Part shown: positions 11,109 to 22,159 of the stretch, one piece after another | Numbering within the stretch: position 1 is the stretch's first letter | Layout of the letters: the number at the start of each line of letters is the position of its first letter | DNA from: Kappaphycus alvarezii | Taxonomy: Eukaryota; Rhodophyta; Florideophyceae; Gigartinales; Solieriaceae | Length of the DNA: 64,000 nucleotides | Reading direction: 5' to 3' | NCBI GenBank assembly: GCA_002205965.3 | Contig: NADL03000021.1 | Location: 620,001 to 684,000 of the forward strand | Made by a program: the position numbers and the translations under genes | The notes under the pieces: model-generated | Told to the model about the DNA's origin: nothing | What the model saw: the letters and a program-made list of their open reading frames with translations, nothing else | Database searches by the model: none

Positions 11109-13049
11109 TCAATAGTGACGCTGATGCTCGGCAACAGGCAGCGAAGAAGGAGAATCCAGTTGACGACGAACCCTCGAAGGGCGAGCCGAACCCGATTCGG
11201 TGAACTCGCGCTCGTAACGCTCCACCAACAAGGAGGGATACGATAAAGACTCCTGATAAATGTGACTCACCATTTGGGACACGTCCTGTGCCCGGGATGC
11301 TTGCGCCGAGGACATCTTTGTGATCTCAATACGCAACCGTCCACCAAGGGCAAAGGCGACCACCCACGAACGGGACATCTCGAGAGTCTGCTACACCGAT
11401 TGGGGAACTGTAACGCGTCGAGCGGCGGCACAACTCTTGGAGTTTGGCGAGCAGAGAGGCTGTACAGTCCATGACGAGATCGAACTTCAGAAGGTGCCGG
11501 GTACTTCGGATGTGGTCGCCTCAAGGGGGTACGCACCTCGCGAGAGAAGCAGAGCAGAGACATGAGGACGTCCCGTCGTTTCGGTAGGAGGTGCCGCAGT
11601 CGAAGCACATCAGCCGCCACCAAAGGAGAGGGAGCATCATAGTCGGTATCAACTTCTTGGTGCTGTGCGGAAGCCGCTGTCGGGTAAGCACGATACGCTG
11701 TATTGGTGTTCGGTTGTTGAAAGACACTGTTACCGTTGGGGAGGAGATACCACTCTTATTTGTCACGAGTCCACACCATTTTGGAGTCGAATTTATAGGC
11801 AACACAAGTTTCGACCTCCTTCCACGGATACGAGCGTACCACCGCAAAAAGCCGCTCGACATCAGTAACGGAGAAGTGGGTGTCCCGTACAAGGGAGTCG
11901 ATCCCCATCTCGGTAAGGAAGGCCATCAAGGTGGTCGACAGTCGGAAGAGGCGCCCGTCGGGGAGCTCGGAAGCCGCGTGGTACCCCGCCTCGTGGTTAC
12001 GAAAGTTGAACCAGACACCATTTTTGGCGCAGACACAAGAAGCCACAAGAGCGTTCACCAGAAACTCGGATTACCGGATGGTCTCCAACAAGACGGACGT
12101 GGCGCCACGATGGAGATGTCGACTCCGGAAGTAAGAGAACGCCGGAGGTGTTGGAGTTAGCATCCAGCGGGCACTTCAATGCTGGGCCACCAATAAGGGG
12201 TTGTCGGATACAGTTTACCCCATAGGAGACCCGGCATCATCCAGAACTCGACGTTGTGGAACCCCGTAAGATGACTCCGTTGATGGCGCAGACGAGTCTC
12301 GCTTTCCATATCAGTCGCCCACCGTTCGGAGAGCCACCACTGTTGGTCGAAAGGCTTGGAGAAACAGACGAGGGAGACGAGCGCCTTGAGGGGTTCGTAG
12401 TCCGAAGGGGGATAGCGAAGAAGATGATCGAGACGATGAACGTACTCTTCTTCGGCGCGGACTCGGAGAAACTCCAAATCGGTGGCCGCATCTCCGACGC
12501 GACGATTAGGAGGGGTATGCTCTTTGCACTCCGTCCGGGGGGTCACGTCCGCGCACCGGCTTGGCGAAATCGAAGCGCTCAACGTCGAAACGATGAGAAC
12601 GAAGGGCGCAATACTCCTGCAAGGTGATGTCGTTGCTCCACCGAGAGGAGGATGCGGGTGGTGATGAGGGGTAGGAGCGGTATATAAGGATCAGCGGCAA
12701 CTCAGGCACCTTCAGAAGCATCCCGTGTCGAGTTAACCATCGGAAAGATTGATACAGGCGCCGTAGTCGGAGGCAAAGTCGCCGCGACAGGTGGAGTCGA
12801 AGCTGCAGCAGATGCAGGTGATGAAGGAAACGGCACAGGGGCGTTAGGCATCGGAAGAGCGGTCGCAAGCAGAGGGGCAGAAGTGATCACCGCAGGAGGA
12901 ATCGCGTAGCGCCAATGAGGTGCATTGTAGGGGTAAAAGGGAGTGGAAGTGTTTGTGTCAGGCATGATGGGATGTTGAGGGGAAGACGGAGACGAAGACG
13001 CCCAGTATGGAAATCGCCGATCGGGGTCTGGGGCGCTTAAGGGAGGCAC
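11109..13049 (-). pseudogene. Antisense coding region between pol and 3' LTR (unrecognised)
   Basis: On the minus strand, coding-like frames follow in series: 13049-12702 (Pro/Ala/Thr/Ser-rich N-terminus), 12868-12506, 12582-12157, 12058-11756, 11623-11267 and 11378-11109. Read across frameshifts they give one protein of roughly 600 residues. The middle part has folded-protein character, for example FLTEMGIDSLVRDTHFSV followed by DVERLFAVVRSYPW. I recognise no domain. Position and orientation resemble the antisense ORFs known in some plant Ty3/gypsy elements. It could also be host sequence captured by the element. Confidence 0.6.
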
Positions 13050-13144
13050 AGAATCGCGGGGAGAGTGTCGCGTGTGAGAAATTGGGGCTGGTAAGACTGG
13101 GAGCCGTTAGGTGAATTGGGCGGGATCAAAGTTTCGGAGAGCGA

Positions 13145-13158
13145 CAAAAAAAGGGGGA
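13145..13158 (+). promoter_or_regulatory. Candidate polypurine tract of the first gypsy element
   Basis: The run ACAAAAAAAGGGGG is the longest purine run near the 3' LTR but lies about 80 bp before it. A weaker run, GAGGAGGTGG (13221-13230), directly precedes the LTR. Which one is used cannot be told from the sequence. Confidence 0.35.
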
Positions 13159-13234
13159 CGTTTAAAACGAACCGGGAGATGCCGCCAACTGGGAAGCGAC
13201 ACGAGGGCGTGCCGCCATTTGAGGAGGTGGTTCT

Positions 13235-13750
13235 TTAGTACAGTAAAACCGGAGAAGTCAGTGGGAACTGTAATGCAGGACACCTGTGAGGTTGGGAAAG
13301 AGGAATGGGCCGCCATGGTCCATGTGGGGGCACCTATTGGACCAACGGATAGATAGTTGGATATTTTGCATAGGATACTCCTATCGGTGGAATGAGAAGG
13401 TGGCGGTAGCGGGGCCACGTGTCCTTTTGGAGTAGCGTTACCGTAGCTTTACAGTAGTGTTAGGAGGATACGACACATTATGAGGAGATCGGTAGGTGGA
13501 GGAGTAGTAGATTCGTAAAAGGCAAGCACCCTTTGGCCCCCAACTCTAAGGTCTACAAGCCGTTGACACCTCTAAGTTTACCCCTTTCCCCTATAAGTTT
13601 AAGAGTCCAACCAATGGAAATACTTCTTTACTGGTGCTTCCCTCGACTACTCCTTTAGGCGATTATCCGTGTCCCCGCGGGTGCTCGATTGAGTTCTAGG
13701 TGCCCGTTTAGTTTTTGGCTACCAACGCACCCCTCTGGTTTTACACTACA
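13235..13750 (+). repeat. 3' LTR of the first gypsy element
   Basis: Partner of 6555-7072, ending TTACACTACA. The terminal TG of the 5' copy reads TT here. Confidence 0.88.
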
Positions 13751-16700
13751 TATCTCAGGAGTTCATCTGTGGATTTTTGGGATTTAGGGGCGAGTAAGTT
13801 CAAGAAGAACACGCGGAAGATGCTTTCAAACTGTTTTGGGATTAGGAAGAAGCCATGGACAGTGCTGCAAATGGTGATGGAAGAGACTTGACCAGTTTTA
13901 GAGTTTTCATCTTTTCAGGTAGCTCATCATCTTACATTGCTAGCTCTCCTCAAATGCTGTTGAACTGAGTAGCTTATTGGTGCAAGTTTATTTCTTCGTT
14001 AATTATCAATGTGTCCATTTTATTTCGTATGTTGCCAAAGCCTGTTCGTCGGAAGAGGTACGATACATTTTAGCTCATTTCGCAGGTCTACAGCGCTCTT
14101 TGAATTTTCCTCGGCAACCCTTCGGACGATGGTCAAGTCTGAAACACCCGAACCGAGAGTGCTGGGACTTTTGGCCTTAGATGCAGCCTATTCCATTCAT
14201 TACTGGCGGAAGATGAATTGGAAATAGGAGCTCTCGGAATTCTAATCATTTCATAATCATCTGCGCGAAGTATAGCTCTGGTGTGCCTAGCCTAGATACT
14301 GTATTATGAAAGCTTACTGAGTTTTTCGACGTGTAAGACGGTTTTCGACTCTTTTTATTTGTCCTTATTGACCTGAATATCTATTGATTCACGATTGATA
14401 GACAACAACTGATCAAAGAGAGGGCGGGAAATATTTGGAGAGAATTGAAACGCGATGGAAAGTCGCTCTAAGTAAGGGTAGAGCAATGGAAATTCGCTGA
14501 GATACTACAGAGAGCTATAGCTAACGGTCAAGCAATTTCAAGTCGCTGGAGATAACAAACGAGCGATGGAAACAGCTAGAAGTAATAAAAAAGCGAAGGC
14601 AAGTCCTATGAATAACGACAAGGCGATAGAAAGGCGCTGAAGATTTATGCGTGCAATTGAAAGTCCCTTTTGTATCAGGAGCTTGAAGGTGCGATAGAAC
14701 GAGAAATAGTCGGACTCCAGGCATCTAGTAAGAATATCTCAGTGAGATGCGTTTTCTGTGATTGGCTAACTTTTCCTTTCGCAAAGCAGGTATGAGTCCA
14801 GCTCACCAATACTAACGTGAAGTATCACTTCTATTTTTAAATCTCACCCCCGACCAGACTCTTGAGGTACTACACGATGAAATCCACCAATACCGCACCT
14901 TAGTTTGAACCTAAGGCAGGTACATGATCCATACGAGGGTACCTCTTCAGGGTTACTAAAATAAAAATGTTTTGCGTCGGTTACCAGTTCTACCTCCTGC
15001 GGGATGTTTCTAGCTCAAAATAAGAGTTTATTGTATGTACAAACCCGTGTCATATCACCGGTCTGATTTCCATCTAGATATCATTTCAATCTATCAGCTT
15101 TATGTACGGGGCAAGCGAAACCGGTATCGTTCTGTTATAAAACTACTTTAAATCTGCCCCGTCCAAACTTATAATGTTTTTAAGTCTAAGAGACTCTTTT
15201 TTTAATTTTTAGATTTATTTCCGGTTCTCCTGCCCTAGAACGTGCCTCTACTATCGGGTGGTCTGCGATACACACCCAAGTGTCTACCCACGCATTATAT
15301 TTCAGTCCGGTATGTGGCTCTGTTTTAAGGTCGTCCTGGATGGGGAAACTTTTTAAAGTCCAGAGACTTAGTTTAACGTCTTACGACTCGAACGTTTTGT
15401 AACTGTCTCTGAGTCATTTTTAGTCCAGTAGGCTGTGTTCCAGTGGTTTTGCTTTGATATTGATGACAGAAGCAGATAGTGATGGCACAGTGAGTTGGAC
15501 ATGTGGTTGATGTGGGGGCGAGTGGGAAAGTTTTCGGTTAGGAGGGGTGGATCCGGGGTGAATGTTTAATAATGTATAATCACATGTTAGAGGAGTTTTC
15601 ATTATGGTTCAGGGTAAGAGGTATGGTGGTGGTGGTTCAAGGGAGGGAGATGACTCTGCCGATGCTACCATGTATCAAGATGGGCTGTTAACTGTTCCAA
15701 ACTACGGATTGGCACTCCCAGATATCCTTAATATAGGTAAAATAGTCCCTGTAACATGGTGAAGTGGGTTGAGATACTGTATATTTGTGATCCCTACTTT
15801 GAGTGCTACCTAGTGTGAGTATCAGCCATAAATTTTTACGTGTAACACTAGTTGACCGTTGATTTGGCTTTGCATTAAGTGTGTGCTCATATTTCGACAT
15901 CTTGCCTTTTTACAAAGAGTTTAAGTTCAAAACCCAATTTCGATTTGGCGATGTGGTGAATCATATTAATCCACTAGAGTGAAAATTGCTTTTATAATTG
16001 ACTGTTCAACTACTTCCCTAAGACATAAATGATGCTCTAAGCGAAATTTTTCACTTCCTTTACTTACTCGAATGAGAAATACCATGAATTTGGAAAAAGC
16101 AGATCCCTTTCCCAACACATTTGAAGGCTGAAATGAAAAGGAATGAAAAGCTGCTGTCGAGAAGAAATTTTTTAAAAAGTACTCGTCAGGATCAGAACAC
16201 TTGAGCTAATGCAGTTATATCTCCTTGGTATATTGAAGTTTAATGGCCGCGGCAAAAAATATCGGGGGTACATGGGGGTGTACAAAAAAGTTTCCACTTC
16301 TGAGGGGGTTTCAGATATGAATATGATGGGCAAATGAACAGTACATGGATATATTTTATCTAATTTCCCTGTTCTAGAAACCGATTTCATTTTGTTAATT
16401 TTGTGTATTCTGTGCCGCCAACCGTAGACAGCGATAAGTTCTTAATACATAGTAATGGTTCACCCTGATTATAATGTAAAAGAACTAATTGAAATTATAT
16501 TCTTTATTGAACTTCCAACAGTGGTCTTGTTTAAATGTACATATGCAATTATTTTCATTTTTGGTGTTCAGATACAAATGGAACTGGCTCTGGTCCAAAA
16601 TAAATCTGTACTGCCTGTAAGCACTTATATCTTTATATGTAACCTGGATTAAAGACTTCAAGCAATCTTTGATCTTTATCAGAATGAGTCCATAATTAAG

Positions 16701-16821
16701 CTCCAGTCAGACGTCTTTTTCATCCAAAATTATATTATTAGTACATGATACCTACCACAAAGGAGACTAAATTTTTCAATAAATTTGCCGTCAATAATTT
16801 AGAAAGAAGAGAATATAGCAA
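13751..16821. other. Intergenic stretch between two gypsy elements
   Basis: Short open frames show no similarity I recognise. A degenerate minisatellite lies at 14453-14680 and the rest is moderately AT-rich. I see no RNA gene or element end here. Confidence 0.6.
14453..14680 (+). repeat. Degenerate ~30-bp minisatellite
   Basis: About seven units of 28-31 bp follow one another, each starting like CRATGGAAAGTCGCT and continuing into an AAGATAACAAACGAG-like half. Clear unit starts are at 14453, 14484, 14563, 14593, 14623 and 14653. Units differ at many positions, so the array is old. It is not CRISPR-like: there are no constant repeats with unique spacers. Confidence 0.7.
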
Positions 16822-17108
16822 TGCTTCCCTCAGATGCCACGTTAAGGTGCATCCCTTTCGAATCAGGTCTTTATTTGGTGTGTCCCTTTTGGGTGCCTTT
16901 TCCTCGGCTGCTACCTTCCCCAGCGGACTTCAATAGTTTTCTCCTTTGACTGTGGTTAGTATAGCAGGATGAGATTTTACTTTACTCTACTCTACTTGAA
17001 TACTTTTCGCAGTGAAAAAACAGAGGCTAGGATATCTACCTCAAGCAAAGCGCCAGCAAAATCGTTGCCATTTCACCTCTCGCGTCTTCTCCACTGGGAA
17101 GCCGCTAT
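16822..17108 (+). repeat. 5' LTR of gypsy element 2
   Basis: Aligns with 21867-22159. The end is placed at GCCGCTATA, opposite GCCTGTTACA in the 3' copy, and may be off by a few bases. No TGG primer-binding site is readable after it. Confidence 0.75.
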
Positions 17109-17164
17109 AGTGATCACAACTCTACCGGTTATCCAACTCAAACACCCGACTGCCATGTTAGTCA

Positions 17165-18212
17165 GTGGCGATCGCCACGATGACACCACTGTGTTCGCTC
17201 CAACCCAACATCCCGATCCACGGTTTCATCACAGAGAAGGAGCGCTGCTTGAATGGTTTCAAGGATCTGCAAGCTCCAGGAAGTTCTCTTCAACCGGTAT
17301 CGTTGGTCTTTCTGGTGGAGCTTAAATTAGTCAGAGCTTTCTTCTCTTTTCGAACCTTAGATGGAACTCAAGACATCACGAAATTGATCAATGAAGCTCT
17401 TGAATATTGCTTGAGTTTCATAATTAACAGTTGGTGGACACGGGCAGCGTTGAACAGCCCGAGGCAGCATTTGAGATGAATTATTAAATGAGATCAAAGA
17501 TTCAGATCTGACCATGACAGTCATGAATCTTTTTGCGGACCACCTCATGCTCCTCTCCGAAAAGAAGATGGACTCATGTGTCGAAGAAAATACCAGGTTG
17601 GCTTTTAAGCAACTTGGTTCCGCTCTTCGCCTGGTTCATATTTCCTACACAATATAGAATGACCTCTTCCTTTACAATGAAACCTCGGGAAAAGTTTGGC
17701 ACAAGTGTTACAAGTACGTCATGGCTAAGCCTGTGGCGATGGACAAGTTTCTCCCCGCCATTAAAAAGGTTTCTTCTAAGGGGTCTACAGACAGCGCTTT
17801 CCGAAAAAAAAAATTGGAGGGCTCCAAAAAGAGGATCAGTCATACCAAGGGAGTTTTTAGATAAGAATAAGATTCAGTTTCAGTCCCGACGGTGTCCACT
17901 CCCACAGCGTCATCAGACAGCAACGCTCTGCCGGTAAGACGAGTAAATCAACTGATACGGCCCCGACCGATTTCTTATTGAACAAGAAAAATATGCGAGA
18001 GTAAGCGTCACGACATGAAAGACTGTACAGAAACATCAACAGGCGAGCGAAGGCGTCTGGTTCGCGAGAAGAGGGAAGCAAACGGGAAAAAAGACTTTGA
18101 AAGAAGCAAATTTTTCATTTTCGACCCAGCTTTGACAGTGGATCCTACACGCCGTGAAACTCAGGGAAGGCTTTATGGGAAACTCTCAGACGTAGAGGAC
18201 GTAATTGTTTGA
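17165..18212 (+). pseudogene. gypsy 2 gag-like region
   Basis: Frames at 17165-17479, 17533-17937 and 18015-18212, in changing register, read as an interrupted helical protein after the 5' LTR. A stretch near 17550-17900 contains KKMDSCVEENTRLAFKQLGS and a basic SKKRISHTKG segment. There is no zinc knuckle. Assignment rests mainly on position. Confidence 0.45.
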
Positions 18213-18780
18213 GATGAATACGCTGCTGGCCATGCAAGTATATGCGATTATCATCATGCAAGCTTTGATGGGCCAATATATTTGTCCCTCTCCTCCAGCT
18301 ACCCAGACTAAATGTCATAGACATAGATATTGAAGGTTCTGATTCCAGCTTTCAGTCTATCTTGACCAAGAAAACACGAGTATCTCTCACGCTGCAACTC
18401 CCGAAAAGACTTATGCGAATGAGGAATGTCGAATTCATGGTTTTCGAGATTTTTCGGAGGAGATGTCGTAAATATTGCTGCCGAGACCGTTTCTAATTTC
18501 TATGAGGTTTAATCCCGATCCATGTCTTGCCAGGGTACGGAGAGAAATTCCGTGATAAGGACCTTTACAACATGGTATGCGACCGTGACCGATATGTCGC
18601 TAATCTTGAAGCTTGTCATCTGTCCATACTAATATATAACTCCTCCGAATTAGACCAGCTCGTGGACTACCTTGACACAGAGCATAGGACAATCCAGTAT
18701 TACAAGACTGACCCTGCGGAGGTGACGGATTCATTCTTGAGGAGCATTTCCCTACTGAAGTGAAGCCACATCTCTAGCAA

Positions 18781-19700
18781 ATGCTTACAGGAGCAGTCAA
18801 AAACGAATTGCCCAGCTCCACCCATCATGCGCTCCAAGCAATCCTCGGGAACTACCGGAACGTTTTCCGAATTATGCTTGGGCCTGATCCTCCTGTTAAC
18901 ATCGCACCAATGAAAATCAAACTCATTCCAAACCCGAAACCAGTGAGGCTCAAAGTACGCCGTTACACACCTCTGCAAACCACTTTCACCTGGACAGAGG
19001 TTGAGTAGTTGGAACCTCTCGGTCTCATTAAACGAAAGACTTATAGCCCCTGGGCTTGTGCTCCTCTGATTTCCCAAGCCAGACCCGAGAAGTTTCCTTT
19101 TACGACGGACTTGCGTCCCTTTCACAAGGTTTCCGTTCCCAAGATATGAACGATGTCGGATTTGGAATCTTCTGAGGAGAAATTTGGAGGAACGAGTTCA
19201 TTTGCGATTATCTACCTCTATCAAGGGTGCTGTTAGCAGCCTTTGGCAGAGAAATACGAGGAATTCCAGAGCTCCATTACTCCAGACGAAGTCTATGGCC
19301 CTACCAGCGTTATGCACGGGCAGCGCAGTGCGGTCCCTTCCAGCCAAAGCTCCATAGAGAACATTTGCAAGTCAATTATTGACAATTATTCGTATTTTTG
19401 GATGACATATTTGTTACGCACGGTCCCTTTCATAATTGTTAGATTCCTTTGCGTAATTCTTCGCTCTTTGTATGGAGTTCGGCCTCAAACTACATGCTGC
19501 CAAACGCAACGCCTTTTTCAGTAGGTGCGCTGCCTACACGATTCGTTAGCGGTCAAGGAGTTGAAATTGATCCATCCCTACTTGAAGCCTTGACTAACAT
19601 GTATTATCCGATATTTGGTGACCAGCTACAAAAATTCGTGTGTGCTGCATACTGGATGAGTTCCTCTATCCCGTAACTCACCTCTGTCACTGCACTGCTT
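18781..19700 (+). pseudogene. gypsy 2 reverse transcriptase
   Basis: RT starts with PVNIAPMKIKLIPNPKPVRL, then LEPLGLIKRKTYSPWACAPL and FTTDLRPFHKVSVP, the usual N-terminal gypsy RT blocks. The catalytic block reads FVFLDDIFVTHGPF at about 19389-19430, with the paired aspartates present. The connection block GVEIDPSLLEALTNM and QLQKFVCAAYWM follows at 19560-19660. Stops at 19006, about 19148 and 19438 and several frame changes make it non-functional. Confidence 0.88.
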
Positions 19701-20430
19701 TCTGAATTGAGGGAGAAGGTTTATGAAATCGCTGGAGGGCGAAGTAATAAGGCAGTTAGATTTTTGAGGTTGATTAGAACAGTGCCCACCGCAAACGATC
19801 GATGCAGATAAGTCTGCTCTCGCCAACTCTGTTACTCTCGCTTACTCAGATCCCGACAAGACCATTTACTTTTTCATATGCTAGTGAAAAAAACTAGTCT
19901 GGAACGTTGACTAAATACCCAGAAAAGACCTCGACGCCACCTTAACTGATCAATTTCAAAAGCTGCTCGCATTTTTATCTGCATATTTTCGTGGTTCAAG
20001 TTCCAAATGATCTACTCTAGAGAAATAGGCATCGGTGATCGTATTAAGTTGCAAGCGGTTGGACTACCTACTCATGCGGGAGAATGGCCTCAATTTGTAC
20101 AAATCAAAGTAAACGTCGTCTCTGTATAACCCCGAACGGGCAAATGTCTGAAAAAAGAGGACAATTCACACCAAATCTCAGCGCTGTGTTCTTATTCTGT
20201 CCACGTTTGAATACATTATTGTGCACATCAGAGGAGAGGACATTTTTGGGCTATTCTACGGTCAATGTTGGGCACCCGTTTAGTGGAACCTTCTAAGGTT
20301 CAATGAGACTATTTCCACATAGCCGCTGACTTCCGAACCACGATTGCTCCTGATTACGACCCTGAGCTCTTTTGAACAACCTCAGACATCTTAGTAGTAA
20401 AATCTCAGCATAATCGCAGCGGGGTCCAAA
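19700..20430 (+). pseudogene. gypsy 2 RNase H and connection region
   Basis: Between RT and integrase the frames read as gypsy RNase H remnants (for example GVGLPTHAGEWPQF-like sequence near 20060-20100). The catalytic acidic residues cannot be placed with confidence because of stops and frameshifts. Confidence 0.5.
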
Positions 20431-21180
20431 TTTGCATACGTGACTAGATTACAGACTTTACTGCACAAATTGCATTATTTGGATCCTCCTGACGCGCAAC
20501 AAATTCAACTCTACAATTATGTCATAGAAAACTCGGCAGAGCCGCCTATCGTGGACTATATGCCACAAAGGCAGCCATTAAGCAGTATGCGAACTGGTCG
20601 TCTATCGATGAAGTCCTTCAATTTCTTTCCTCCAGCCTTCATTTTTTCGCTACAAATCGCGGAAAACAAGTGCGATGCCCCATAGATCACGCCGTCCACA
20701 CAAGTCCCGAATAAGCTGATCCTCTTTGAATACCTGTCCATGGGCCAGACAAGTGCCACGTTGAATACGTATTCATCATTAAAGATGACATTTCCTTCTA
20801 CATCTGGCTCTACGCGGCTCTTTTTGCAAATGTGGAGGAAGCCTCCTACTCTTTGATGCAATAGTTTGTGGCCTGTTGTGTCGTGCAGAATTGGGCATCT
20901 GGTCGAGGCATCCATTTCAATATTGAGCTCATGGATTTAGTGAATCGCTTTCTTCATTCCTTTCACCATCCAGAATACTCCACAAGATAATGGCACATTT
21001 GAACGATTCTGTCGTGAAGTAATACGCTGCTGTACATTAATTCTTTCAGAGTTTCCGATGAACGAATATGATGGGCTGCTATTGTCTATTGTCTAGACTA
21101 TGCTCAACAATATTACTCATTCCAGTATTGGGAACCGCGGTCCGATTATTCTCTTTACAGGTCTCTCTGCTGGTAATCCA
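20430..21180 (+). pseudogene. gypsy 2 integrase core
   Basis: The core includes HVEYVFIIKDDISFYIWLY at about 20755-20815 (first catalytic Asp), SGRGIHFN at about 20895-20920 where an Asp is usual before RG, and GTFERFCREV near 20990-21025 (catalytic Glu). It continues with a MLNNITHSSIGNRGP block. The second catalytic Asp therefore appears to be Gly in this copy. Stops occur around 20864, 20979 and 21095. Confidence 0.8.
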
Positions 21181-21840
21181 ATTCGACTAACTCTACCACC
21201 GGGCCCAGCAGGACCAGAAATGCTGGACTAAATCAAGTATATGAAGCTGATGAACGTGGATAGTCTGCAGACCGCACTCATCGACATTCAACGTGATTTA
21301 TTAGACTGACAAAACGGCAGGAGAGAAGCTGCAGTGAAATTACATAAGGAGGAGACGTATGTTCAGTTGGGAAACTTTGCTTTTGGAAACTTTGTTCTCT
21401 TCTCCAAAAGTTTAGCAAAGGATGGCCACAAACTCCTTCTGCAGTGGTAAGGCCTACAATCTGTCGTCCTCTCAGAATCGGACTGCGTCTACGAGGAGTA
21501 GTACCTCATCAAAGAAACTCGCTCCTTGGTTCGTGCCAACCCTCTTAACTTCTACGCTTACTCGCAACTGAATTTCCGTCATGATTTCCTCGGTACCATC
21601 GATAACAATCAGCCTCATTATAACGTTGTCATCAGACTCTTCTATTTTAATTACGACCGTTCCTACCGCATGAGGAAGGTTCAAGCTTTGTGGTGTGGTT
21701 TCAATCATGAGAAACGAACTGTGAACAACTTCAGAACATTTAAGGGGATATTCTAAATATGCTCCGGGATTTCCTAGACATATATTTTGATAAAGGAAAG
21801 GTTCAACGGGTTCTTCACACCTTCCGTCGCTCAGGGGATA
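21180..21840 (+). pseudogene. gypsy 2 integrase C-terminus and chromodomain
   Basis: The segment reads FVLFSKSLAKDGHKLLLQW (the GPF-type module), then YLIKETRSLVRANPLNFYAY, GTIDNNQPHYNVV and a chromodomain-like RKVQALWCGFNHEKRTV. The order and the aromatic R-W-x-G-F-x-x-E-x-T pattern place it in the chromovirus group. A few stops interrupt it. Confidence 0.8.
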
Positions 21841-21866
21841 TATGTGTGTAGCACTGTAGGGTACAG

Positions 21867-22159
21867 TGCTTCCCTTAGGTGCCACTTTTAGGTGCATCCC
21901 TTTTCAAATCAGGTCCTTATATAGTGCGTCTCTTTTTGCGTGGCCCTTTCCTCGGCTGCCACCTTCTCTGGTGGATTTCAATTATTTGCTCCCCTGACTA
22001 TGGTTAGCATAGCAGGGTGAGATTCTACTCTACTCTACTCTAGGTAAACCTTTTCTGTAGTAAAAAATAACAGAAGCTAGGATATATTTTCACACAAAAC
22101 ACCCGCAACATAATTGCCCATTCATCTCTCACGTCTTGTCCCCTGGGAAGCCTGTTACA
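21867..22159 (+). repeat. 3' LTR of gypsy element 2
   Basis: Starts TGCTTCCCTTAGG and ends GCCTGTTACA. It contains the TACTCTACTCTACTCT tract shared with the 5' LTR. Confidence 0.78.

Larger units (their letters stand above)
6555..13750 (+). mobile_element. Ty3/gypsy chromovirus, internally deleted, with antisense ORF region
   Basis: Two ~517-bp LTRs (about 95% identical by eye) enclose gag, protease, the very start of RT, an integrase C-terminus with chromodomain and a long antisense coding region. The RT palm, RNase H and integrase core are missing, removed by one deletion at about 10305-10340. I could not find a convincing target-site duplication. The exact LTR start is uncertain by a few bases (6552-6558), because the 5' copy reads CTTTGTAGTACAG and the 3' copy CTTTAGTACAG. 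The element starts about 50 bp downstream of the copia 3' LTR. Confidence 0.85.
16822..22159 (+). mobile_element. Ty3/gypsy chromovirus 2, decayed but near full length
   Basis: LTRs of ~290 bp (16822-17108 and 21867-22159) share TGCTTCCCT starts, GTGCATCCCTTT, a TACTCTACTCTACT tract and a CTGGGAAGCC end. They have diverged considerably. Between them are gag-like sequence, RT, RNase H, integrase and a chromodomain in gypsy order (integrase after RNase H). Many stops interrupt pol. No exact target-site duplication is visible, and the 5' LTR appears to end TA instead of CA. Confidence 0.88.

Noticed and set aside
6550..13755. Target-site duplication of the first gypsy element
   Set aside because: Flanks TACTT and TATCT match at only three of five positions.
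14453..14680. CRISPR-like array
   Set aside because: Units are degenerate throughout with no constant repeat/unique spacer pattern, and the window is eukaryotic.
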